In this document: positions 1 through 5,583 of the stretch, in pieces | How positions within the stretch are numbered: the first letter of the stretch is position 1 | Layout of the letters: the number at the start of each line of letters is the position of its first letter | Virus record (IMG/VR): IMGVR_UViG_3300045241_000140 | Coordinates: 1-42,677 of that record | Direction: 5' to 3' (one strand) | Source: a virus | Length of the DNA stretch: 42,677 nucleotides | Position numbers and translations under genes: made by a program | Notes under the pieces: model-generated | The model's input: the letters and a program-made list of their open reading frames with translations, nothing else | Database searches by the model: none | Told to the model about the DNA's origin: nothing

Positions 1-342
1 CACCAGCACAGGGCGCGGGGCAGGCGCCGCCGGCCCGGTCAGCGCCAGGGGCTGGGCAGTGGTGACGGTGGTGATAGGCGGATCCCCTGCCCGGCGCGGC
101 GTCAGCTGCTCCACGGGGATGCCGAGCGCCTTGGAGAGAACCTGGCGCAGCTGCGGACCAGGCGCGCCCTTGGCGGCGAGCCACACATGCGGCGGGGTGT
201 AGTGGCTGTCCCGCCCGATCACCTCGTTGAGATCGGCGACTTTCCAGCCGCGCTGCTTCAGGACCGCTCGTAGCGCCGCCGCGACATGCCCGTTGCGGGC
301 AACCTGCTCGCGCGTGGCGGGCGTGGGCTTGCCGGTCGGCAT
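1..342 (-). CDS. XRE-like HTH protein, N-terminal part (gene crosses the contig junction)
   Basis: Minus-strand frame opening with ATG at 342-340 and reading off the window start; because the ends overlap it continues at 42550 and stops at 42425, giving about 155 aa in total. The first 85 residues look like a helix-turn-helix domain: a helical stretch, QRGWKVADLNEVIG, then a second helical segment ending in KALGIPVEQL, the usual end of an XRE/HTH_3 fold. The C-terminal half is a Pro/Ala linker and a short beta-rich tail. It shares the A of a TGATG overlap with the upstream gene (342-620). Probably a DNA-binding regulator of the leftward unit; the target is unknown. Confidence 0.75.
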   Translation of the reverse strand, partial: MPTGKPTPATREQVARNGHVAAALRAVLKQRGWKVADLNEVIGRDSHYTPPHVWLAAKGAPGPQLRQVLSKALGIPVEQLTPRRAGDPPITTVTTAQPLALTGPAAPAPRPVLV

Positions 343-620
343 CACGCCACCCTGCGCGAAGTGACGACGCGTAACCGCGTCACACGCGGCTGCTCAGCCT
401 GCGCCACGAGCGCATACCAGGCGTCCCGGTAGGCTACCGTCTGGGTCTTGAAGCCACCCTGGAAGCGCGACCCGTCGCGCGCGATCCATTCCCATCCGGT
501 GAGGAGCCTCAGCTCGCCATCCTTCCGGTGCTCGTTCCAGGCCTGCGTCTCAATGACGCCGATGTAACGCACCCGCGCGACGCGTCCGACGTCGGCGATT
601 ACTTTTGCTGATAGCCACAT
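342..620 (-). CDS. Hypothetical protein, 92 aa
   Basis: Not recognised. It starts with ATG at 620 behind a good ribosome-binding site (GGGAGG about seven bases upstream on the minus strand). The protein is basic and rich in W, R and V, with a predicted mixed alpha/beta character and no signal peptide or membrane segment. It lies between the ERF gene (61-base gap) and the HTH gene, to which it is joined by a TGATG overlap, so it is co-translated in the leftward early unit. Confidence 0.7.
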   Translation of the reverse strand: MWLSAKVIADVGRVARVRYIGVIETQAWNEHRKDGELRLLTGWEWIARDGSRFQGGFKTQTVAYRDAWYALVAQAEQPRVTRLRVVTSRRVA

Positions 621-681
621 GACGTGCCTCCCACATCATTTGGCAGACTCGGAACGCCCCGCGCGCACGATCACCCGCCCT

Positions 682-1596
682 TCATCCTGCCATCACCTTA
701 TCCTCGCCCGCGATGGGCGGCAGCCCGTCCCCCGCCTTGCCGTCTGGCTCTTCGGGCTCCTCGGGCTTTTCCTTCAGCCGCTCAAAGTTTTCCGCCAGGA
801 TGTGGTCGATCTCATCGTGCGCCCATGTCGGGCTCGCGGCGATCACGGTCTTGATCCTATTCGTGCCGGCGAGCTGCACCAGCTCCTCGCGCCGATAGAT
901 GATCGCGCAGGCGCCGCGTAGCTTGACCAACCAAGCGCTCCATTCCTCGTCGGTCTGCGGTATCGGCAGCGGCTGGCGCGGTGGTGGATCGGTTGGCCTG
1001 TGCTGACCTTGGACGCCGCGCAGCGCCTCGCCGTCGTCATCCGGCTCGATCTCGCCGGCCACGAGATTGAGCGCATTGGTGTAGATCTGCCGCCTGAGAT
1101 ACGTCATCGTGGCAGCGACCGCCTGCGCTGGTGTCATCGGTAACTTGCCGCCCTTGGAGCCGCTGTCGGTAACGCCCACCGACATCCAGAACGGCTCGTC
1201 CTCGTAGCCGCAATCGTGGCCGAGGATGATGCCCATCTTAAGCCAGCCAGGCGGCGCATCCGCGCTGACATAGCGCACGTTCAGCCCGTGTTTTTTCATG
1301 TAGGGCTGCGCCGTCTCGACCGTTTTCTGGAGCGTGGCGTATTTGTTTTTGAGGAATGGATTGATCGCGTCTCTAACGATCGGATCCACCTCGCCCTGAA
1401 ACGCAGTCAGCGCCTCGGAGAAGACCCGCTTTCTCTGCTCGGCCCGCTCGATGCGCTGCTGCTCCATCTCCCTGTGACGCATCTCGAGCAGGGCTGCCAG
1501 CTTGTTGGTGTCGAAGTTCGGGTCGCGCATGGCGCGCTCCATGAACCCGACCCACGGATCAATCCCGCCCTGCGACACGGTGGTGACTTCGCTCAT
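682..1596 (-). CDS. erf: ERF-family single-strand annealing protein
   Basis: 304 aa. Residues about 50-200 match the ERF superfamily of phage annealing proteins as I know it: a helical lead-in, the NKYATLQ motif followed by a TAQPYMKKHGL helix, a GHDCGYED segment and the conserved MTPAQAVAATMTYLRRQIYTNALNL block. These proteins bind single-stranded DNA ends and pair homologous strands, in P22 circularising the entering genome. The C-terminal third is acidic and proline-rich (residues about 205-304), usual for the variable tail. The start overlaps the stop of the Gp157-like gene by ATGA, and the two commonly sit together in phage recombination modules. Family call is firm; the substrate role is inferred. 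Confidence 0.88.
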   Translation of the reverse strand: MSEVTTVSQGGIDPWVGFMERAMRDPNFDTNKLAALLEMRHREMEQQRIERAEQRKRVFSEALTAFQGEVDPIVRDAINPFLKNKYATLQKTVETAQPYMKKHGLNVRYVSADAPPGWLKMGIILGHDCGYEDEPFWMSVGVTDSGSKGGKLPMTPAQAVAATMTYLRRQIYTNALNLVAGEIEPDDDGEALRGVQGQHRPTDPPPRQPLPIPQTDEEWSAWLVKLRGACAIIYRREELVQLAGTNRIKTVIAASPTWAHDEIDHILAENFERLKEKPEEPEEPDGKAGDGLPPIAGEDKVMAG

Positions 1597-2057
1597 GCGG
1601 TCCTCAAGGTTAAAACCGGATACGGATTTGACAGCTCGGCACCTTCCACCGGCCCGTCCTTCAGCGCGCGCTGGAGCAGCCGCATGTCCGCCGCCTCACG
1701 CAGGAACGCGCGCGGTAGCGCCGCCAGGTCGGTGACGATCGCCTTGCGTTGATAGCTGTAGGATGCGGTGTAGAGCGGTCGCTCCGCTTTGTTCAGATCG
1801 GCTACCTCGAGCATCCGCCGCAGGATCTCGCGATGCCGATCAGCGCGCGCCTCGAGGCGTTTGATGCGCTCTCTGGCCAGCTCCACCAGGCGCGCGTCGG
1901 AAAGCGCCTGCTCGGCCAGATCATCGAGCACTGCAAAGAATCTGGTCTCGCCTTCCAGGCTGTCGTGGCGCAGGCGATCGTCATCATCGGGCAGCTCGGC
2001 AAGTAGCTGCATCGCCTCCGACATGGCCGCTTCGATGCGCCGCGGGCTGATCGTCAC
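1593..2057 (-). CDS. Gp157-like protein (siphovirus Gp157 family)
   Basis: 154 aa. It shows the Gp157 layout: an N-terminal acidic helix, a central long coiled coil (ERIKRLEARADRHREILRRM), then a short strand region around YTASYSYQRKAIV, and the C-terminal LPRAFLREA...LKDGPVEGAEL block that is diagnostic for the family. Gp157 was named from a streptococcal phage-resistance context, and members usually neighbour ERF, RecT or SSB genes, as here. The start is GTG at 2057 (GTGA overlap with the upstream stop), with an in-frame ATG at 2024 as alternative. Biochemical role unknown; a helper in recombination is inference from position. Confidence 0.85.
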   Translation of the reverse strand: MTISPRRIEAAMSEAMQLLAELPDDDDRLRHDSLEGETRFFAVLDDLAEQALSDARLVELARERIKRLEARADRHREILRRMLEVADLNKAERPLYTASYSYQRKAIVTDLAALPRAFLREAADMRLLQRALKDGPVEGAELSNPYPVLTLRTA

Positions 2058-2308
2058 GCAGCGCTGTCCGGATCGTTGTCCTGCCGCTGCGGCAGATTGA
2101 TCACCGTGATCTTGCGCTGCTTTGCGCGCCGCGGGCTGTCGTCCAGCAGCTCGTCGAGCGCTGCCAGCTGCTCCAGCACCTCATCGCTCCTGCCGCGCAC
2201 CAGCACCGCGTCCAGTTCGAGATCCCGCAGGTGTTTTCTCAGGTGATCCCGCCGCAGCTCCAGCCGGCGGCGCAACACCAGCGCGGCATTAAGAACATCG
2301 TCGCTCAT
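2054..2308 (-). CDS. Small charged helical protein, 84 aa
   Basis: Not recognised. I chose the ATG at 2308-2306 because it makes an ATGA overlap with the preceding stop, the pattern used throughout this genome; an ATG at 2329 would add seven residues. The protein is almost all charged helix (RRRLELRRDHLRKHLRDLELD, then acidic LEQLAALDELLDD) and probably forms a coiled coil. Its 3' end overlaps the Gp157-like start. Likely an accessory protein of the recombination module by position only. Confidence 0.65.
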   Translation of the reverse strand: MSDDVLNAALVLRRRLELRRDHLRKHLRDLELDAVLVRGRSDEVLEQLAALDELLDDSPRRAKQRKITVINLPQRQDNDPDSAA

Positions 2309-2535
2309 GCGGCGCCTCGGCGGTGCCATTCACGGACCATCCGATCGACCACACCAGCGCCCTCGCGGGCCAGCGCCGTATCGATGCGCGCGGTGCTTTT
2401 GACATATCGCAAAGACTCGAGGTGCCCGAGAATCTGCCTTGGCGGAGGGTTTGGTTGGGTTACCCTAGCCGCGCCAGGCGTGCCGACGTGATGCCTTCTA
2501 GGAACGCAATCAGGACGCTGCCAGTGCCGATCCAT
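2305..2535 (-). CDS. Hypothetical small basic protein
   Basis: Start uncertain: ATG at 2535 gives 76 aa; a TTG at 2610, overlapping the repressor stop, would give 101 aa. No function recognised. The C-terminal half (RYVKSTARIDTALAREG, then VVDRMVREWHRR) is helical and amphipathic and looks more protein-like than the Pro/Arg-rich N-terminal part. It is placed between the repressor and the helical gene and overlaps the latter by ATGA, so it fits the leftward unit. An opposite-strand ORF at 2323-2787 is less convincing. Confidence 0.5.
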   Translation of the reverse strand: MDRHWQRPDCVPRRHHVGTPGAARVTQPNPPPRQILGHLESLRYVKSTARIDTALAREGAGVVDRMVREWHRRGAA

Positions 2536-2596
2536 GACAAGAAGGTAGGGATCAATGACCCTGATAGTCAATCCGGAATGGGGCGAGATGTCCCTA

Positions 2597-2998
2597 TCAG
2601 CTGGCACCAATCACTGTCGAAGACCCGCATATGTTGGTGTGGAGATCAATGTGAAGAGTGTCAGATATGGGGGTTCTATAGGCCGATGACCCGGGTGGCG
2701 CCAACTCTGGGTGAGCCATCAGCAGGCCCTCCGTCAGGTCGGCGGGCATTCCAACGAGCCGCCCGGCGACTACGTAGTCCAGACTGATGTGCAGGCTGTG
2801 GAAGATACGGAACGCTAACTCGATGCCTGGGTTGGACCGACCGGTTTCGATGTTCCGCATTGTGGTCATATCGACGCCTATTTGGCGCGAGAACTCCATC
2901 CGGCTAGTCTCATACCATTCCCTGGCCCAACGAATACGCCGGCCCCTTGCCCTGCGCTTTTCCAGGGAATCTCCCGGTGTGCGAACTGTTCCCTGCAT
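2597..2998 (-). CDS. XRE-family transcriptional repressor (CI-like)
   Basis: 133 aa. Residues about 20-75 form a classic XRE helix-turn-helix: RIRWAREWYETSRMEFSRQIGVDMTTMRNIETGRSNPGIELAFRI contains the scaffold, recognition helix (MTTMRNIETGR) and closing helix. The remaining 55 residues have no LexA-type Ser/Lys peptidase domain, so release is unlikely to be by RecA-stimulated self-cleavage. It is transcribed divergently from the Cro-like gene at 3131, across a 132-base gap, which is the standard lysogeny switch arrangement. No clear Shine-Dalgarno precedes the ATG at 2998, so leaderless translation is possible. The immunity role is inferred from fold and position. Confidence 0.8.
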   Translation of the reverse strand: MQGTVRTPGDSLEKRRARGRRIRWAREWYETSRMEFSRQIGVDMTTMRNIETGRSNPGIELAFRIFHSLHISLDYVVAGRLVGMPADLTEGLLMAHPELAPPGSSAYRTPISDTLHIDLHTNICGSSTVIGAS

Positions 2999-3030
2999 GT
3001 GCTGTCGCGAATCTGTCCCGGCACAACTAT

Positions 3031-3045
3031 GGGGCTTTTAGCCCC
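3031..3045. promoter_or_regulatory. Inverted repeat, possible operator or hairpin
   Basis: GGGGCT-TTT-AGCCCC, a perfect 6-bp inverted repeat with a 3-base centre, about 33 bases upstream of the repressor start. It could be an operator or a small RNA hairpin in the repressor leader. Confidence 0.4.
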
Positions 3046-3083
3046 TTCATTCCACCATCTGCAGGTTACATTCTGTAGAGGTG

Positions 3084-3101
3084 GGCGTCAGGCTTGACGC
3101 C
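3084..3101. promoter_or_regulatory. Inverted repeat, candidate repressor/Cro operator
   Basis: GGCGTCA-GGCT-TGACGCC, a perfect 7-bp inverted repeat with a 4-base spacer (18 bp overall), the size expected for a dimeric XRE repressor. It overlaps the TTGACG -35-like hexamer about 32 bases before the Cro-like start, so binding there would block rightward transcription. Confidence 0.5.
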
Positions 3102-3130
3102 AGGGTCAATGGCCCAGCAACATATCCGTC

Positions 3131-3343
3131 ATGTCCCGGCATCGGGCGATTATTCGGGATCTCGGGGGATACGTGGCGCTGGCCGAACACCTCGGCGTGG
3201 ACGTCGAGACCGTGAAAAGCTGGAACAAGCGCGATAGGGGCATCCCGCCGCGCTATTGGGTGGATATCGCGCGCCTCGCCGGGATGAAGCCCGAGGATCT
3301 GCAGCGCACGTCGCCCAAGCCCTACCCGGCGCCGCGCAAGTGA
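3131..3343 (+). CDS. Cro/YdaS-like helix-turn-helix protein
   Basis: 70 aa. Almost the whole chain is one HTH fold: helix 1-2 at GGYVALAEHLGVD, recognition helix at VETVKSWNKRDRGIPPRYW, closing helix at VDIARLAGM. The 'switching to a non-integral IPPRYW' pattern is that of Cro/YdaS-type antirepressors that open rightward early operons. It is the first gene of the rightward unit, divergent from the repressor, and shares a TGATG overlap with the nuclease that follows. No obvious ribosome-binding site precedes its ATG. Role as Cro-like regulator is inferred from size, fold and position. Confidence 0.75.
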   Translation: MSRHRAIIRDLGGYVALAEHLGVDVETVKSWNKRDRGIPPRYWVDIARLAGMKPEDLQRTSPKPYPAPRK

Positions 3344-3804
3344 TGCCGGTCACCGCTGACCTGTTCGGCGCCCGCCCGCCAGCCAAGCTGCGTCTGACCC
3401 GCGTCGTCACGCCCGAGGACGACATCCACCAGGCCGTGGCCAAGGCGCTGCAGCGCCTCGTGCTGCCGCCGGCAGAGTGGACATGCTTCCCCGCCGGCAA
3501 CATCCCGTTGCCAGCGCAATGGGCCGCGAAGCTCGTGCGTTTCGGGTTGCAGCCTGGCTGGCCGGATTTCCTTGTGCTGCACGAATGGGTCTACGGCATC
3601 GAGCTGAAGCGGGTGGGCGCTGGGCTGTCGAAGACCCGGCTGGTCCGCACCCGACGCGGATCCTGGCGTGAGGTGATCGGTCAGGAGGACGTGTTCCCTA
3701 GGTTGGAACGCGCCGGGATGACGATCACGGTGTGTCGGTCGGTCGACGAGGTGCTGGCCGCTCTGCGTGGCTGGGACATCCCGATGCGGAAGTTCGCGGC
3801 ATGA
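3343..3804 (+). CDS. VRR-NUC domain nuclease
   Basis: 153 aa, starting at the ATG that overlaps the upstream TGA. The stretch from about residue 22 (EDDIHQAVAKALQRL) to the end matches the VRR-NUC fold, a PD-(D/E)XK-type nuclease: an early Glu/Asp in the first helix, then GWPDFLVL and YGIELKR supplying the catalytic D...E-x-K, followed by a QEDVFPRLERAGMTITVCRSVDEV helix-strand-helix closing the fold. Phage VRR-NUC proteins are believed to act on branched DNA such as Holliday junctions before packaging. The next gene (HNH nuclease) overlaps by ATGA. Confidence 0.85.
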   Translation: MPVTADLFGARPPAKLRLTRVVTPEDDIHQAVAKALQRLVLPPAEWTCFPAGNIPLPAQWAAKLVRFGLQPGWPDFLVLHEWVYGIELKRVGAGLSKTRLVRTRRGSWREVIGQEDVFPRLERAGMTITVCRSVDEVLAALRGWDIPMRKFAA

Positions 3805-4322
3805 GTAGGCCAACAGACCACACCGGGCTGGTGCCCAAGTCTGGCCGCTCGGCGGCAAAGGACTTCGCAACTGCGGCATTTAATGGCTCGATTCCGGAGC
3901 CGAACAGTGGCTGCTGGCTCTGGTTGGGGGCGATCAAGCACGGATACCCGATCATCCGCCGCAGCCAGGATTTCAAGCGCTGGGACATCCTCGTGCATCG
4001 AGCGGTCTGCGAGGAAAGACACGGGCCGCTCGGTGCTCTTATGGCCAGGCACACGTGCGACGTGCCCTGGTGCGTCAATCCCGACCATGTGCTGCCTGGC
4101 ACTCACAGCGACAACATGGCCGACAAACAAAGCCGCGGGCGTCAGGCCAGACTGGGCGGCGCGCTCTGTGGGCGACGCAAGCTAACACAGCAACAGGTCT
4201 CCGAGGTCTTGGCGACCGCCCATATTCGGGGAAGTGGGCGGGCATTGGCTCGCAGGTTTGGTGTGCGACCGAACGCGATCTCCGACATCCGAACCGGCAA
4301 GACGTGGGCTGCGCCGAGATGA
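3801..4322 (+). CDS. HNH endonuclease with C-terminal HTH (homing-type)
   Basis: 173 aa from the ATG at 3801 (ATGA overlap). An HNH_3-like core runs from about residue 35: GCWLWLG, then VHRAVCEERHG, then RHTCDVPWCVNPDHVLPGTHSDNM, which carries the H...N...H metal-binding residues and the paired Cys of the treble clef. The C-terminal part (LTQQQVSEVLATAHIRGSGRALARRFGV...IRTGKTW) is a DNA-binding helix-turn-helix of the NUMOD kind seen in free-standing homing endonucleases. It may therefore be a selfish intruder, but its tight overlap on both sides argues it is well integrated. Confidence 0.85.
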   Translation: MSRPTDHTGLVPKSGRSAAKDFATAAFNGSIPEPNSGCWLWLGAIKHGYPIIRRSQDFKRWDILVHRAVCEERHGPLGALMARHTCDVPWCVNPDHVLPGTHSDNMADKQSRGRQARLGGALCGRRKLTQQQVSEVLATAHIRGSGRALARRFGVRPNAISDIRTGKTWAAPR

Positions 4323-4576
4323 GCCTCTGGCGCGTCAGCTATCAAGATTACCGCGGCTGGCGCACTGCCGATCTCGCGCAGCCGCGCCCCGAGCTGCAGG
4401 TGCGCGACTTCGCCACCATCGAGGAGGCCAACCGCGAGGCGCGCATCCAGCGGCACGCTGGCATGACCGTGTGCGTGACACCGACGCCAGAGCCGCGGAG
4501 CGCCCGCCGCCGTTCGCGATTCCCCGATCCGGCGCTGCCCACGGTCCCGAAGGATGCGCGGAGGCTGACGCCATGA
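4319..4576 (+). CDS. Hypothetical protein, 85 aa
   Basis: Not recognised. It begins at the ATG overlapping the HNH stop (ATGA). The N-terminal half looks folded and beta-rich (LWRVSYQDYRGWRTADL), followed by a helix (FATIEEANREARIQRHAG) and a strand ending in a Pro/Arg-rich tail. The layout resembles small phage proteins that reformat an input string of hydrophobic strands and one helix, but no family can be named. It ends in an ATGA overlap with the small membrane gene. Confidence 0.6.
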   Translation: MSLWRVSYQDYRGWRTADLAQPRPELQVRDFATIEEANREARIQRHAGMTVCVTPTPEPRSARRRSRFPDPALPTVPKDARRLTP

Positions 4577-4695
4577 GGCGCCGGCTGCCGCGCGACGCGG
4601 TGTGGGGCCTGGCGCTGGTGGCAGTGGCATGGGCGCTGGCGACGATCATGACCGCGGCGATCGTGGCCGGCCTGGCGAACGGTGTGGTGCGATAA
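4573..4695 (+). CDS. Small single-pass membrane protein, 40 aa
   Basis: A 40-residue ORF starting at an ATGA overlap: a basic N-terminus (MRRRLPRD) followed by a continuous hydrophobic stretch, about residues 10-36, rich in Ala, Leu, Ile and Val, and a one-Arg tail. By the positive-inside rule its N-terminus should be cytoplasmic. No family recognised; phages often carry such peptides in early regions where they alter the host envelope, but that is only a possibility. Confidence 0.55.
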   Translation: MRRRLPRDAVWGLALVAVAWALATIMTAAIVAGLANGVVR

Positions 4696-4707
4696 ACAGG
4701 GGGACGT

Positions 4708-5583
4708 ATGATCCAGGGGCAAGGGGGCGGCACGCTCGATAAAGAGCGCAAGATCGGTTCCGCCGAGACGATCGGCATGACCATCGCGAACGGTCTCGCC
4801 AGACGCCATGCCTGGCGACAGGCAAAACCATATTTCCACCTCGACCTCAACGCCGGCTCTGGTTGGAACGAGATCGCCGGATGCCCGGGCTCGCCCGTGG
4901 TGTTCTGCGAACTGGCGCAGCGCAAGCTGACAGCGATGCCGCTCTATGCCTGGTTCTGTGACATCAACCAGGCCTCAGTCGAACAGATGGAGCGTTGGTT
5001 GGTGCGGTATGGCCATCTGCCACAGCCCGGCATCTCGCTGTTCTGCGAAGACAACCGCTCGGTGATCAGCCGGTTCGCCGAACAGATCTGCCGGCGCGAC
5101 CGGCCTGAGCATGCCCTCGGCAGCCTGCTGTGTGATCCCAACGCCTGGTTCTACCGCGCCAAGAACGGCAACGGCGTGCCGGTCGAAGAGATCATTGCGT
5201 TCGCTCGCCTGTTTCCCAAAATCGACATTATCCTCAACGTCAACTATCGGTTCTATGCAATGGCGGCGCATGCCACGAATGGCGGCTTTGATGCGCTGCT
5301 CTCACCCGACCAGATCCGCAGCCTGCTCAACCGCAGCCACTGGCTGGTGAGCCGCCAGCACTTCGGTGGCCGAGACCGGTTCTGGCTGGCGATCGGACGC
5401 AACGTCATCACCGGAGACCACAGGCGGCTTGGGTTAGTCCATTGGGACAGCCCCGAAGGTCGCTCCATCATGAACATCGTGGCGGGCGGGCGGCAGGGCG
5501 ACCTGGACCTCGAGGCACCACGCGCACGGCGCGAGCCACAGCTGGCGTTGCCATTGCCCACCAGGCAGAGGGGGGCAGCGTGA
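4708..5583 (+). CDS. tcmP: TcmP-like protein (three-Cys-motif partner), methyltransferase-like
   Basis: 291 aa, ATG preceded by a strong AGGGGGA site. Residues 43-54 (FHLDLNAGSGWN) resemble motif I of class I SAM-dependent methyltransferases, followed by GSPVVF, an acidic WFCDINQ segment where motif II would lie, and LLCDPNAW at the motif IV position. This pattern fits the three-Cys-motif partner family TcmP, which is known from its habit of neighbouring CX3CX2C Gp37/Gp68-type proteins. Exactly such a protein is encoded by the next gene, overlapping by GTGA. The substrate and chemistry are unknown. A plain DNA methyltransferase is less likely because no clear DPPY-type motif is present. Confidence 0.7.
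   Translation: MIQGQGGGTLDKERKIGSAETIGMTIANGLARRHAWRQAKPYFHLDLNAGSGWNEIAGCPGSPVVFCELAQRKLTAMPLYAWFCDINQASVEQMERWLVRYGHLPQPGISLFCEDNRSVISRFAEQICRRDRPEHALGSLLCDPNAWFYRAKNGNGVPVEEIIAFARLFPKIDIILNVNYRFYAMAAHATNGGFDALLSPDQIRSLLNRSHWLVSRQHFGGRDRFWLAIGRNVITGDHRRLGLVHWDSPEGRSIMNIVAGGRQGDLDLEAPRARREPQLALPLPTRQRGAA

Larger units (their letters stand above)
2999..3130. promoter_or_regulatory. Divergent switch region between repressor and Cro-like gene
   Basis: The 132-base gap separates the two head-to-head transcription units and must hold their promoters and operators. It contains two clean inverted repeats, listed separately (3031-3045 and 3084-3101). A TTGACG at 3094-3099 resembles a -35 hexamer for rightward transcription, but I find no well-spaced -10, so exact promoters are not called. 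Confidence 0.6.

Noticed and set aside
2323-2787. 154-codon plus-strand frame in the leftward region
   Set aside because: Lies opposite the coupled minus-strand genes and the repressor end, lacks a ribosome-binding site and a recognisable fold.
5442-5579. Upstream extension of the ParB/CX3CX2C fusion by 46 codons
   Set aside because: It overlaps the TcmP-like gene in another frame, is Arg/Gly-rich, and the GTG at 5580 has both a strong ribosome-binding site and a GTGA overlap.
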